A DNA stretch of 64,000 bases from Novilysobacter_A longmucuonensis (GTDB lineage Bacteria; Pseudomonadota; Gammaproteobacteria; Xanthomonadales; Xanthomonadaceae): positions 62,001 to 126,000 of the forward strand of contig NZ_JBJMAW010000001.1 in the NCBI RefSeq assembly GCF_046600735.1, given 5' to 3'. The stretch's first letter is position 1; the number at the start of each line of letters is the position of its first letter. A program made the translations under genes and the position numbers. A model generated the notes under the pieces. It was not told the DNA's origin. It did not search any database and worked only from the letters and a program-made list of their open reading frames with translations. Shown here in pieces: positions 25,471 to 34,090 of this stretch.

Positions 25471-26375
25471 CGCCGGCCGCCGCCGAGTACCGGCGCGGGC
25501 TGTGGATGGCCGCCGGCGCGTTCGTGCTGTGGGGACTGATGCCGCTGTACTGGCACCTGCTCAAGGCGGTGCCGTCGCTGCAGATCATCGCCCACCGCAT
25601 CGTCTGGAGCGCGGTGCTGGTGCTCGCCTGGCTGTTCTGGAAGCACGGTCGCAGATGGCTGCAGGTCGTGCGCGAGCGGCCCCGCATCGCGGCGATGCTG
25701 GCGCTGAGCGGGCTTTTCATCGCGTTCAACTGGGGGCTGTACATCTGGGCGGTGAACGCCGGGCACGTGGTCGAGGCCAGCCTGGGTTACTTCATCAACC
25801 CGCTGCTCAACGTGGTGCTGGGCGTGTTGCTGCTGCGCGAGCGGCTCAGCCGGGGGCAATGGGTGGCGGTCGCCTGCGCCGCCGCCGGCGTGCTGTGGCT
25901 GACATTCCATTACGGCAGCTTTCCGTGGATCGCGCTGGCGCTGGCGGGCTCGTTCGGGATGTACGGCCTGCTGCGCAAGGTCACCGCGATCGACTCGTTG
26001 CCAGGGCTGGGCATCGAGAGCAGCTATCTGCTGCTGCCGGCGCTGGCGCTGCTGCTGTGGGGCGAATGGCATGGCCAGGGCGGCGTGCTGGGCGCGTGGT
26101 GGCCCTGGCTGGACCTGCTGCTGGTGCTCGGTGGCGCCCTGACCGCGCTGCCGCTGATCGGCTTTGCCTACGCGGTGCGGCGGGTGCCGCTGTCGACCGT
26201 GGGGCTGCTGCAATACGTCGCCCCGACCCTGCAGCTGCTGTGCGGCGTGCTGGTGTTCGGTGAGCCGTTCGGCAGCGACCGGGCGATCGGTTTCGTGCTG
26301 ATCTGGGTCGCGCTTGCGATCTACGCCGGCGACGGCCTGCGGCGCGCGCGCCGGGCGCCGGTCGCGGTGGGCTGA
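25467..26375 (+). CDS. rarD: EamA family transporter RarD
   Basis: Ten-segment membrane transporter of the drug/metabolite (DMT) superfamily, 302 aa. RarD family features are the start RRGLWMAAGAFVLWGLMPLYW, AHRIVWSAVLVL, and the repeated half LDLLLVLGGALTALPLIGFAYAVRRVPLSTVGLLQYVAPTL split across the second EamA unit. Substrate is unknown. It converges on the ABC permease gene with only 10 bp between stops and no visible terminator there. Confidence 0.9.
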   Translation: MTPAAAEYRRGLWMAAGAFVLWGLMPLYWHLLKAVPSLQIIAHRIVWSAVLVLAWLFWKHGRRWLQVVRERPRIAAMLALSGLFIAFNWGLYIWAVNAGHVVEASLGYFINPLLNVVLGVLLLRERLSRGQWVAVACAAAGVLWLTFHYGSFPWIALALAGSFGMYGLLRKVTAIDSLPGLGIESSYLLLPALALLLWGEWHGQGGVLGAWWPWLDLLLVLGGALTALPLIGFAYAVRRVPLSTVGLLQYVAPTLQLLCGVLVFGEPFGSDRAIGFVLIWVALAIYAGDGLRRARRAPVAVG

Positions 26376-26385
26376 CGCCACCGCC

Positions 26386-27702
26386 TCATGCCGCGCGCAG
26401 CGCGTCGGTCACCGGCAGACGCGCAGCCCGCAGCGCGGGGAACAGGCCACCGACCAGGCCGATGCCGAGGGCCCACTTCAGCCCGGTCCACAGCAGTTCG
26501 GGCGAGACCCGGAACTGAAACACCACCTGGCTGAAGTTCGAGCTCAAGGTCGACACGCTGTAGCCGTTGAACACCAGCCACGCCACGCCGGCGCCGAGCA
26601 GCCCACCGAGCAGCGCCAGCAGCATCGTCTCCAGCATCACCGCGACCACCACCGGCAGCCCGCGGAAGCCGAGCGCGCGCATGGTCGCGATCTCGCGCGC
26701 ACGGCCGGCAACCGCGGCGTACATCGTGTTGAGCGCGCCGAACACCGCGCCGATCGCCATGATCGTGCCGACTACCGTGCCGAGTATCCGGATGATCTTG
26801 GTAAGGCCCTCGGACTGCTTGCTGTAGTAGTCGCGCGTGGTGGTGACGTCGAGCTTGAGCCGCGGATCGGCGGCCATCGCCGCCTTGAGCTGGCGAAAGC
26901 CGTCAGCGCCGGCCAGCTTGGCGGTCACCGACTGGTAGGAGGTGCGCTGGTAGGTCGACGCGAGCGTTTCCGCATCGGCCCAGAGCTCGGACTCGTGCGA
27001 ATCGCCGGAGGCGAACACGCCGACCACGGTCCACATCTGGTTGGCCAGCTCGAGCTGATTGCCAAGCTCCAGGCCGACGTACTGCTTCTGCGCGCCTTGC
27101 CCGACCACCAGCTCGCGGCGGCCGGTCTCGAACCTGCGCCCCTGCACCAGCTCGATCTGCGGACGCACCGCCCAGGCCGTGTCGCCGACCCCGCGCAGCT
27201 GCGCGTTCGCGTCGGTGCCGTCGGCGCGGGTGACCATGTTCACCACCTGCGACAGCTCCGGCGACACCAGCGGCCGGCCGTCGGCGCCCTGGGCGATGCC
27301 GGGCAGGCTGGTGATCAGCGGCACCTGGTCGCGGCTGATCACCGAGTTGGTTTCGGCCTGCGAGCCACCGCGCAGGATGATCGCGGTATCGGCGCTGCCG
27401 GTGCCGCGCAACGTGGCCTGGAAGCCTTCGCCCATCGCCAGCATCGCGACCAGCACGCCGACCACCCCGGCGATGCCGACCACGACCACCGACGAAGCCC
27501 CCCAGCGTTGCGGCAGGGTGGCGATGCCGATGCCGGCGACCGCGAGGGTCTGCTGCCCGGCCCGGCTCAGCAGCAGCCACGCGGCCAGTGCCGCCAACAG
27601 CGCGAGCACGCCGTACCACGGCAGGTAGGTCCACGCCGCCAGCCCCGCGGCCAGCGCCAGTACCACGCCCAGGTTGCCCAGCCATTCTTTCAGTCGGTTC
27701 AT
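26386..27702 (-). CDS. ABC transporter permease, MacB/FtsX type (second permease)
   Basis: FtsX-like permease, 438 aa, last gene of a four-gene exporter operon. It has two extra N-terminal hydrophobic segments (VVLALAAGLAAW, YGVLALLAALAAWLLL), then the usual first membrane helix, a large periplasmic MacB_PCD-like domain (about 100-300) and three C-terminal helices including GTVVGTIMAIGAVFGALNTMYAAV and the REIATMRALGFRG signature. The ATG 27702 start lies in a 14-nt duplication: the better-placed ribosome site (AGGAG) is spaced for an upstream ATG in another frame. Substrate is unknown; likely a lipid, peptide or drug. Confidence 0.88.
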   Translation of the reverse strand: MNRLKEWLGNLGVVLALAAGLAAWTYLPWYGVLALLAALAAWLLLSRAGQQTLAVAGIGIATLPQRWGASSVVVVGIAGVVGVLVAMLAMGEGFQATLRGTGSADTAIILRGGSQAETNSVISRDQVPLITSLPGIAQGADGRPLVSPELSQVVNMVTRADGTDANAQLRGVGDTAWAVRPQIELVQGRRFETGRRELVVGQGAQKQYVGLELGNQLELANQMWTVVGVFASGDSHESELWADAETLASTYQRTSYQSVTAKLAGADGFRQLKAAMAADPRLKLDVTTTRDYYSKQSEGLTKIIRILGTVVGTIMAIGAVFGALNTMYAAVAGRAREIATMRALGFRGLPVVVAVMLETMLLALLGGLLGAGVAWLVFNGYSVSTLSSNFSQVVFQFRVSPELLWTGLKWALGIGLVGGLFPALRAARLPVTDALRAA

Positions 27703-27716
27703 GTCAGTCGGTTCAT
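27699..27716 (-). promoter_or_regulatory. Five-codon upstream ORF created by a 14-nt duplication
   Basis: The 14-nt unit ATGAACCGACTGAC occurs twice in tandem (the second copy ends AA). The first ATG (27716) has AGGAG seven bases before it and encodes Met-Asn-Arg-Leu-Thr-stop. Its TGA overlaps the ATG of the permease gene (27702). Confidence 0.6.
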
Positions 27717-27731
27717 GTGTGTTCTCCTGGC

Positions 27732-28889
27732 TCAGCGGCCGGCCAGTGCATCGACGATGTTGAGCCGCATCGCGCGCAGCGCCGGCAGCAGGCCGACCGC
27801 GAGCCCGATCGCGAGCATCAGGCCGATGCCCATCAGCCAGGTCGCGGCCGGGACCGTATCCAACTGGATCATGCCGCCGCTCGCCGCGGCCACCCCGGCG
27901 ATCAAAAAGGAGGCAATCAGAAGGCCGATCACCCCACCCAGCACGACCAGCAGCACCGATTCGCCCAACACCAGCCACAGCACGCTGCCGTTGCTGAAAC
28001 CAATCGTCTTGAGCACCGCCAGTTCCGGGATGCGCTCGCGCACCGCCTGCGCCATCGTGTTGCCGGTCAGCAACAGCAGGGTGAAGAACACCGCGGCCAT
28101 GATCGCGGTGACGATCAGCCCGATGTCGGCGAACTGCTTGACCATCGCCTGGTTGAACGCCTGCTCGGTCTGGGTCTTGGTCTCGTGGTCGGAGTTCTCC
28201 GAGATGGCATCGATTGCCCGTGCCACTTCGGTCGCGCGGCTGGGGTCTTCGAGCTTGACCATGTACCAGCCGACCCGGTTCTTGACGAAGTCGTTGGCCT
28301 GGTCGAAGTAGTCCCAGCGGAACAGGAACTGGTTCTCCTCGCCGCGCCGTTTCTGGTCGCGCACCTTGAAGATGCCGACGAGCTTGAATGCCCAGTCATT
28401 GCTGCCCTGGGTCGGGAAGATCGTCGCCTGCAGAGGCACCACGTCGCCAAGCTTCCAGCCGTAACGCTCGGCCAAGGCGGCGCCGACCACCGCGCCGTCG
28501 CGGGTGGCGGCGAATGCCTGCAACTGCGCCGGGTCGATGTCGTATTCCGGGTACAGCTCGAAGAAACCAGGACCGGTCGACATGCTCGGAAAGAAGTTGC
28601 TCTGCTCGCGGTAGACGCCGCCGAACCAGGCCATGTGCACGACCTTCTGCACGCCCGGCGTCGCGGCGATGCGCGCTTCCAGGCTGATCGGCAACATCTG
28701 CGTGATCGACAGGCGCGAGGCGACCACGAGCCGGTCGTAACCGGCGACGTTGGTGCCGGCGCTGAATGCCAGGCGCACCGAGTCGAGCATGCCGAACAGC
28801 AGGAACGCGGTGACCACCGACAGCAGCGTGAGCAGCGTGCGGGTCTTGCTGCGGAACAGCGCGGCCCAGATCAGGTGCAGGTATTTCAT
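27732..28889 (-). CDS. ABC transporter permease, MacB/FtsX type (first permease)
   Basis: FtsX-like permease, 385 aa. The N-terminus MKYLHLIWAALFRSKTRTLL leads into the first membrane helix (LLTLLSVVTAFLLFGML). A periplasmic MacB_PCD domain spans about 40-260, and three C-terminal helices follow, with LTGNTMAQAVRERIPELAVLK carrying the family Arg-Glu-Leu-Ala-Val-Leu-Lys signature. It probably forms a heterodimer with the downstream permease, served by the ATPase encoded upstream. Spacing to the next gene is 29 nt. Confidence 0.9.
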   Translation of the reverse strand: MKYLHLIWAALFRSKTRTLLTLLSVVTAFLLFGMLDSVRLAFSAGTNVAGYDRLVVASRLSITQMLPISLEARIAATPGVQKVVHMAWFGGVYREQSNFFPSMSTGPGFFELYPEYDIDPAQLQAFAATRDGAVVGAALAERYGWKLGDVVPLQATIFPTQGSNDWAFKLVGIFKVRDQKRRGEENQFLFRWDYFDQANDFVKNRVGWYMVKLEDPSRATEVARAIDAISENSDHETKTQTEQAFNQAMVKQFADIGLIVTAIMAAVFFTLLLLTGNTMAQAVRERIPELAVLKTIGFSNGSVLWLVLGESVLLVVLGGVIGLLIASFLIAGVAAASGGMIQLDTVPAATWLMGIGLMLAIGLAVGLLPALRAMRLNIVDALAGR

Positions 28890-28962
28890 GTTGGGTTCCT
28901 CAGTCCGTGCACTACCGCTACCGGCTTCGTCTGCCGAAGGCGAAGGCCGACCTTCGCTGCGC

Positions 28963-29676
28963 TCAGGACGACAGTGCCGTCGGAGCCGCCGCGGCGGAGG
29001 CGCGCTCGCCGGCGAGCGTGCCCTTGTCGAGATGGATCGTGCGCCGCGCGTGGTCGGCGGCCTTGGGGTCGTGGGTAACCATGACGATGGTCTTGCCGTG
29101 GTCGCGATTGAGGCTTTGCAGCAGCGCCAGGATCTCCTCGGCGGACTGCCGGTCGAGGTCGCCGGTGGGCTCGTCGCAGATCAGCAGCGTCGGATCGGAC
29201 ACGATCGCGCGCGCGATCGCCACGCGCTGTTGCTGGCCGCCGGACAGCTCGTTGGGCCGGTGTTTGGCACGCTCGGCCAGGCCAACCAACTGCAATGCGA
29301 TAGCGGCATTGCGTCTGCGCTGCGCGGCCGAGAGCCGGGTCAGCAGCAGCGGCAGTTCGACGTTCTTCTGCGCGCTCAAGGTCGGCATCAGGTTGTAGAA
29401 CTGGAATACGAAGCCGACGTGGTTGCTGCGCCACTGCGAGAGCTCGCCCGAGCGCATCGTGTCAATGCGCTGGCCCGCCACGTCGATCTCGCCGCCGCTG
29501 GGCGAATCCAGGCCGCCGATCAAATTGAGCAGGGTGGTCTTGCCCGAACCAGACGGCCCCATCAGCGCGACGAAGTCACCCTTCGGGATATCCAGATCGA
29601 TGCCGTGCAGCACCTCGACCTTTTCCGGGCCGCGCTGGTAGGTCTTAGTGAGATTGCGGATGGTGACCAGTGGCAT
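28963..29676 (-). CDS. ABC transporter ATP-binding protein (MacB/LolD type)
   Basis: ATPase subunit of the exporter, 237 aa. Walker A is GPSGSGKTT (about residues 38-46), the Q-loop is in FVFQFYNLMPTL, the ABC signature is LSGGQQQRVAIARA, Walker B is LLICDEPTGDLD and the H-loop is VMVTHD. The sequence type (GGLDSPSGGEI, DEPTGDLD) is that of the MacB/LolD group, which drives mechanotransmission rather than uptake. The gene sits between the HlyD-like gene and the permeases and is transcribed with them. Confidence 0.95.
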   Translation of the reverse strand: MPLVTIRNLTKTYQRGPEKVEVLHGIDLDIPKGDFVALMGPSGSGKTTLLNLIGGLDSPSGGEIDVAGQRIDTMRSGELSQWRSNHVGFVFQFYNLMPTLSAQKNVELPLLLTRLSAAQRRRNAAIALQLVGLAERAKHRPNELSGGQQQRVAIARAIVSDPTLLICDEPTGDLDRQSAEEILALLQSLNRDHGKTIVMVTHDPKAADHARRTIHLDKGTLAGERASAAAAPTALSS

Positions 29677-29713
29677 CGATGCGTCCCTCGTGATGCGTGG
29701 GTTTGCGCTTTGT

Positions 29714-29805
29714 CATTCCTGCGCAGGCAGGAGGTCGTTGTGTTCTTGCGTGTGCTGTCGCTTGTTCCTGCTTTCAGCCGTCATTCCCGCATTTTCGGGA
29801 TTGAC
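29714..29805. repeat. Degenerate repeat, family I, in the exporter operon
   Basis: TCATTCCTGCGCAGGCAGGA and TCATTCCCGCATTTTCGGG are two GTCATTCC-type words, each with a small hairpin. It fills the 150-bp gap between the HlyD-like gene and the ATPase gene. Confidence 0.5.
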
Positions 29806-29826
29806 GAACAAAGCGCACCTTCGCTT

Positions 29827-31074
29827 CTAGTCCTCATCGCCGGCTTCATCAGCGACCCGCACGCTCATCCCCTCCATCAGCTCCTCCGGCGGATCGAGCA
29901 CCACCATTTCGCCGCCGCCCAAGCCGCGGGTCACCTCGCGATCCTCGCCCAGGGTGCGTCCGAGCTGCAGCGTACGCTGCTCGACCTCAGCGCCGGCGAC
30001 GACGAACGCGACCTGCTCGTCGTTGCGCACGACGATCGCCGACCCCGGCACCAGCACGCCCGGCGGCGGCGCGCCGGCATCGGCAGGCTGGGCCGTTTCC
30101 AGAAAGCTCACCCGCACGCCCATGTCCGGCACGATGCGCGGGTCGCGCACGTTCAGCGCAATCCGCACCTTGATGGTCGCCTTGCCGCGATCGGCGGTCG
30201 GCACGATCGCGATGACCTCGCCGGGGATCTTCCAGTCGGGGTAGGCATTGAGCGTGGCCTCCACCGGCATCTCCGGCTGCACCCGGCCGATGTAGGCCTC
30301 GCCGACGTCGACCTCGACCTCCAGTGAATCCATGTCGACCACGGTGCCGATGCCGGTGCGGGTAAAGCCGCCACCGGCCGACAGCGGCGAGACGATTTCG
30401 CCCGGCTGCGCCGCCTTGGCGATCACCACGCCGGCGAACGGCGCGCGGATCACGGTGTTGTCGACGCCGTTCTCGGCGATGCGCAACTGATCACTGGCCA
30501 CCTGCGCGTTGCGCCGTGCGGTCACCAGTTGCGCGCGCAGCGCGTCGCGTTGGGCCACGGCCTGTTCATACTGCGCCTGCGACACCAGTTGTCCTTCGAC
30601 CAGCGAGTCCAGGCGGGTCGCGTTGGCCTCGGCCTCTCGCAGTTGCGCCTGCACGCTGCCGCTCTGGCTGCGCGCGGCGGCCAGTTGCGCGGCGGCGAGG
30701 TCGCGCGCGGCGTCGGCATCAACCGGGTCGAGCGTGGCCATCACCTCGCCGTCTTTTACGTGCTGGCCTTCCTCGATCAGCACCTCGCGGACCCGGCCGG
30801 TGATCTTGGACGAGACCGTGGCGATCCGTCGGGCGACGACATAGCCGGTGGCGTCAAGCACCGAGACGCCGCCATTGCCGCCGCCGATCTCGACCGCTCT
30901 GGCGGTGCGCACCTGTGGCGTATCGTCGCGGCCGAACAAGATCCAACCGACAAGACCGACGGCCAATACGGCGCCGATGATCGCAAGCGCGATCCACAGT
31001 CGGCGCCGCGAGGGCGGGGGCGGGACGCTCCGGTCGATTCGCAGTTCCTTCAGCAGATCGGCAGAGGTGCTCAT
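29827..31074 (-). CDS. HlyD/MacA-type periplasmic adaptor
   Basis: Membrane-fusion protein, 415 aa, first gene of the exporter operon. It has a short cytoplasmic N-terminus, one membrane anchor (LWIALAIIGAVLAVGLVGWILF, about 26-47), a barrel-sandwich half-motif (TGRVREVLIEEGQHVKDGEVM), an alpha-hairpin (about 125-200), the second half-motif (APFAGVVIAKAAQPGEIV) and the beta-barrel and membrane-proximal domains. It would bridge the permeases to an outer-membrane channel of TolC type, which is not encoded here. Confidence 0.92.
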   Translation of the reverse strand: MSTSADLLKELRIDRSVPPPPSRRRLWIALAIIGAVLAVGLVGWILFGRDDTPQVRTARAVEIGGGNGGVSVLDATGYVVARRIATVSSKITGRVREVLIEEGQHVKDGEVMATLDPVDADAARDLAAAQLAAARSQSGSVQAQLREAEANATRLDSLVEGQLVSQAQYEQAVAQRDALRAQLVTARRNAQVASDQLRIAENGVDNTVIRAPFAGVVIAKAAQPGEIVSPLSAGGGFTRTGIGTVVDMDSLEVEVDVGEAYIGRVQPEMPVEATLNAYPDWKIPGEVIAIVPTADRGKATIKVRIALNVRDPRIVPDMGVRVSFLETAQPADAGAPPPGVLVPGSAIVVRNDEQVAFVVAGAEVEQRTLQLGRTLGEDREVTRGLGGGEMVVLDPPEELMEGMSVRVADEAGDED

Positions 31075-31178
31075 GGGCTACCCGGACGCGACAAGGGCCT
31101 CAGTGTGACCGCCGCGCGCGCCCGATCCAACCTGCCGGAGGTCACCACTTGATGGTCAGGCGTGCTGCCGCGATAGCC

Positions 31179-31245
31179 GTCGAGCCGAGCTTGCTCGGCT
31201 GCTTTGTTCAATCCCGGGCAGCAGCGGAGCAAGCTCCGCTCTACG
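31179..31245. repeat. Inverted repeat, family K, abutting a stop codon
   Basis: CGAGCCGAGCTTGCTCGGCT and AGCGGAGCAAGCTCCGCTC are two hairpins about 20 bp apart. The right edge (GTAGAGCGGAG on the minus strand) follows the aminopeptidase stop codon after one base. Confidence 0.6.
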
Positions 31246-32631
31246 CTAGGTCCGGCCGCGGGCAGCGCGCGCCTGCAGCATCGCAAATGCTGCGCGCAGT
31301 CCCTGAGCCTCGCCGCCGGCGGGGCGGCCGGGGCGGTCGGCCTCGTTCCAGCTGAAGACGTCCAGGTGCGCCCACGGCAGACCGGCCGGCACGAAGCGCT
31401 CCAGGTACAGCGCGGCGGTGACCGAGCCGGCCATCTTCGACGGTCCGCCGTTGGCGAGGTCGGCGATGGTGCTGGTGAGGTAACGCAGGTACGGGCGCCA
31501 CAGCGGCATGCGCCAGAGCGGGTCGCGTTGTTGCTGGCCGGCGTCGAGCCATTGCGCGGCGAGCACATCGTCGTTGGCATACAGCGCCGGCAGGTCCGGC
31601 CCCAGCGCGACCCGGGCCGCGCCGGTCAAGGTGGCGAAGTCGAGGATCAGCTCGGGCGACTGCTCGCCGGCGTAGGTCAGCGCATCGCACAGCACCACGC
31701 GGCCCTCGGCGTCGGTGTTGTCGATCTCCACCGACAGGCCCTGGCGCGTGGCGATCACCTCGCCGGGGCGGAACGCATCCGGGCCGACCGCGTTCTCCAC
31801 CGCCGGCACCAGCAGCGTGATCCGCAGCGGCAGCTTGCGCGCCATCAACCACTCGGCCAGCGCGATCGCATGCGCGGCGCCGCCCATGTCCTTCTTCATC
31901 CAGCGCATGCCGTCGGCCGGCTTGAGGTCGAGCCCGCCGGTGTCGAAGCACACCCCTTTGCCGACGAGCGCCACATGCGGGTGGGAGATGTCACCCCAGC
32001 GCAGCGCGATCAGCCGCGGCGCACGATGCGAGGCGCGCCCGACCGCGTGGATCGCCGGAAAATTGCGGGTGAGCAGGTCCTCGCCGCTGACCACCTCGAT
32101 CTTCGCGCCGTGCTGCTCGGCGATTTCGCAGGCGACCTGCTCGAGCTGGTCCGGGCCCATGTGCTCGGTCGGCGTGTTGACCAGGTCGCGCACCCGCACG
32201 CAGGCCGCGAGCGCGTCGAACGATGCGGCGGCATCGTCCTCCACCAGCAGTTGCGCCGGCGCACGCGGCGGCTGCTTGTAGCGGCTGAAGCGGTAGCTGC
32301 CTAGGCCCCAGCCCAGTCGCAGCGCCGCAAGCGCGGCTGCGTCGTGCTGCCCGGCCAGCCGCCAGACCCGCGCCGGCAACGCCAGCGGTGCATGGCCGTA
32401 GCTGTAGGGGTCGAGCCGATCGCCGGTGCCGATCACCGCACCGGTGAGTTGGCCTTCGGCGTCGGGCCAGGTCGATACCGAACCGGCGGAGCCGTCGAAG
32501 TGCTGCGCGTCGAGCCAGTTGGCGACTTCGGCCGGCAGCGTCGCGCGCCAGTCAGCCAGTGAGGCGCGGTCGACTACGTGCAGCGGCAGGACATCGGTGG
32601 AGGTGGCGGTGAAGCCGAGTGGCAGGTTCAT
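31246..32631 (-). CDS. Leucyl aminopeptidase family protein (M17)
   Basis: Cytosolic dimetal aminopeptidase, 461 aa. Metal-binding and catalytic stretches are VGKGVCFDTGGLDLKPADGM (including the catalytic Lys and a metal Asp), MKKDMGGAAHAIALAEWLM, and NTDAEGRVVLCDAL, the M17 signature with catalytic Arg. It trims N-terminal residues from peptides in protein turnover. Its ATG overlaps the stop of the HAD hydrolase gene by 4 nt, so the two are coupled. It is shorter than PepA (about 500 aa) and belongs to the PepB/PepA-like branch. Confidence 0.93.
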   Translation of the reverse strand: MNLPLGFTATSTDVLPLHVVDRASLADWRATLPAEVANWLDAQHFDGSAGSVSTWPDAEGQLTGAVIGTGDRLDPYSYGHAPLALPARVWRLAGQHDAAALAALRLGWGLGSYRFSRYKQPPRAPAQLLVEDDAAASFDALAACVRVRDLVNTPTEHMGPDQLEQVACEIAEQHGAKIEVVSGEDLLTRNFPAIHAVGRASHRAPRLIALRWGDISHPHVALVGKGVCFDTGGLDLKPADGMRWMKKDMGGAAHAIALAEWLMARKLPLRITLLVPAVENAVGPDAFRPGEVIATRQGLSVEIDNTDAEGRVVLCDALTYAGEQSPELILDFATLTGAARVALGPDLPALYANDDVLAAQWLDAGQQQRDPLWRMPLWRPYLRYLTSTIADLANGGPSKMAGSVTAALYLERFVPAGLPWAHLDVFSWNEADRPGRPAGGEAQGLRAAFAMLQARAARGRT

Positions 32632-33344
32632 GCGGAAACGCACTCCGGGCGGTGTTGCGCGTCGAGCCAGTCGGCCAGCGCGGTGAGCGTGGTGAATTGG
32701 AGGTCGGGCTGCAGGTCGTCGTGCGGCCAGGCGCGGCCCTCGCGATTGAGCCAGCAGGTGCGCAGGCCGGCGCGCTGCGCGCCGACCACGTCCATCGCGA
32801 TGTCGTCGCCGACGTGCAGCACGGTGGCCGGCTCGCACCCGAGCTGGTTGCAGGCGGCGTGGAAGATGCTGGCCGCCGGCTTGGCGACGCCGTGTTCGCG
32901 AGCGCCGAGCTGGAAACGGAACAGGTGCATGAGTCCGATCGTCTTCAGGCAGGCGTTGCCGTTGCTGAGCGCGGCCAGCGGCACGCACGCGGCGAGCCGG
33001 TCGAGCGCCTCCAGGCTGTCGTCGTAGTGCTCGACCGCGCAACGTGCGGCGAAGAACGCATCGAAGGCCGGATCGACGAATGCGACATCATCCTCGGCCT
33101 CGCTGAACATCCGCTCCAGCGCAAGCCGCCGCAGCTGGGTGTAGTCGTGGGCGAGATCGGGGTGCTCGTGCGTCATCTGCTCGCGCAATGCTAGCGTGGC
33201 CTCGACCGGCCAGCGCTCCGCAGTACGCGGCGCATGCTCACGCAGCCATTGCGCGAGCGCGGCCTCGGCGCGGACGATGACCGGCGCGATCGGCCAGATC
33301 GTGTCGTCGAGGTCGAGCGTGATCGCGTGGACGGGGAAGCTCAC
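32628..33344 (-). CDS. HAD superfamily hydrolase (YigB-like)
   Basis: Haloacid-dehalogenase-fold phosphatase, 238 aa. Motif I is LDLDDTIWP with nucleophile Asp and general acid Asp, motif II is LSNGN, motif III includes the Lys of GVAKPAASIF, and motif IV is HVGDDIAMDVVGAQRAG. The helical cap from about residue 20 to 100 makes it a C1-type HAD. The architecture and the ITLDLDDTIW start resemble YigB, an FMN phosphatase, but the substrate cannot be read here. It overlaps the aminopeptidase by 4 nt. Confidence 0.88.
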   Translation of the reverse strand: MSFPVHAITLDLDDTIWPIAPVIVRAEAALAQWLREHAPRTAERWPVEATLALREQMTHEHPDLAHDYTQLRRLALERMFSEAEDDVAFVDPAFDAFFAARCAVEHYDDSLEALDRLAACVPLAALSNGNACLKTIGLMHLFRFQLGAREHGVAKPAASIFHAACNQLGCEPATVLHVGDDIAMDVVGAQRAGLRTCWLNREGRAWPHDDLQPDLQFTTLTALADWLDAQHRPECVSA

Positions 33345-33486
33345 CGCGCCATTCTAGCGCCGCGGGCGCGAGGCTCCGTGTGCAACCGTTGATCCGGCCC
33401 GGAGCTCCGCACCCGGTCATCGTGCTCTTGCTGTGATTTCGCTTTGCCTTGCCGTTGCCGTAGTCGCGTAAATCGAGCCACCTCGT

Positions 33487-33730
33487 CACTCCACAGACCC
33501 CGAAGGGGCGGCGCACACGGATGTGCGCCGTTTTCCGACCGAGGCAGGATGCCGAGTCGGAAAATCCCCGCGTCGCCCCCACGGCGAGGTGTTTGAAGTG
33601 TCGAGGAAGGGCCTTTCTTTGGTTACTTTCTTTGGCCCTTGCAAAGAAAGTGACTCGCCTTTAGGCGAAAGCATTTGATCTTTGCCTGTCTACCGCCTGC
33701 GGATGTTTTTAAGGGTGCGGCGCGCTCAAG
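33487..33730 (-). repeat. Long structured repeat, family F, copy 2 (reverse)
   Basis: On the minus strand this reads in the same order as copy 1 but with changed stems. The two central hairpins are GGCA-TCC-TGCC and GGCGCACA-TCCG-TGTGCGCC, where copies 1 and 3 have GCCA-TCCA-TGGC and a GGCC-based stem. The pairing is kept although the bases differ. It is head-to-head with copy 3. Confidence 0.85.
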
Positions 33731-33744
33731 ATCAAGGTCAACTT

Positions 33745-34000
33745 CAAGGTCAAGAGCTTCCGCCTGAAGGCGGGTCACTTTCTTTGACAAGCCCAAAGAA
33801 AGTAACCAAAGAAAGGGCTCTCCTCGACACACCTCCCGTGCGGGCGTGGAGCAGCGCGGGGATTTTCCGACTCGCCATCCATGGCTCGGTCGGAAAACGG
33901 CGGCCATCCATGGCCGCCGCCCCTTCGGGGTCTGTGGAGAGGCGGCGTCGAGTGATTTGCGTTGTGGAGCAAGAGCAACGGCAACGGCAATCGCAACGAC
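33745..34000 (+). repeat. Long structured repeat, family F, copy 3
   Basis: CGCCTGAAGGCG, the CTTTCTTTG/CAAAGAAAG hairpin, CCGACTCGCCATCC, GGCGGCCA-TCCA-TGGCCGCC and GCCCCTTCGGGG follow in order, ending GATTTGCGTTGTGGAGCAA and a GCAACGG run. With copy 2 it fills most of the 746-bp gap 33345-34090; nothing else gene-like is visible in that gap. Confidence 0.85.
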
Positions 34001-34090
34001 CGAGCTGGATCTCACCTTCCGCTGCAATGACGGCGTGGAAGCGCGGCAGCGCCCGCCGGATAGAGCCGAAGACGCGGACAAGAAGATGCG

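Noticed and set aside
31246..33344. One long fused HAD-aminopeptidase protein
   Set aside because: An open frame runs on upstream of the aminopeptidase ATG, but the HAD motifs are in another frame with a normal stop overlapping that ATG by 4 nt, so these are two coupled genes.
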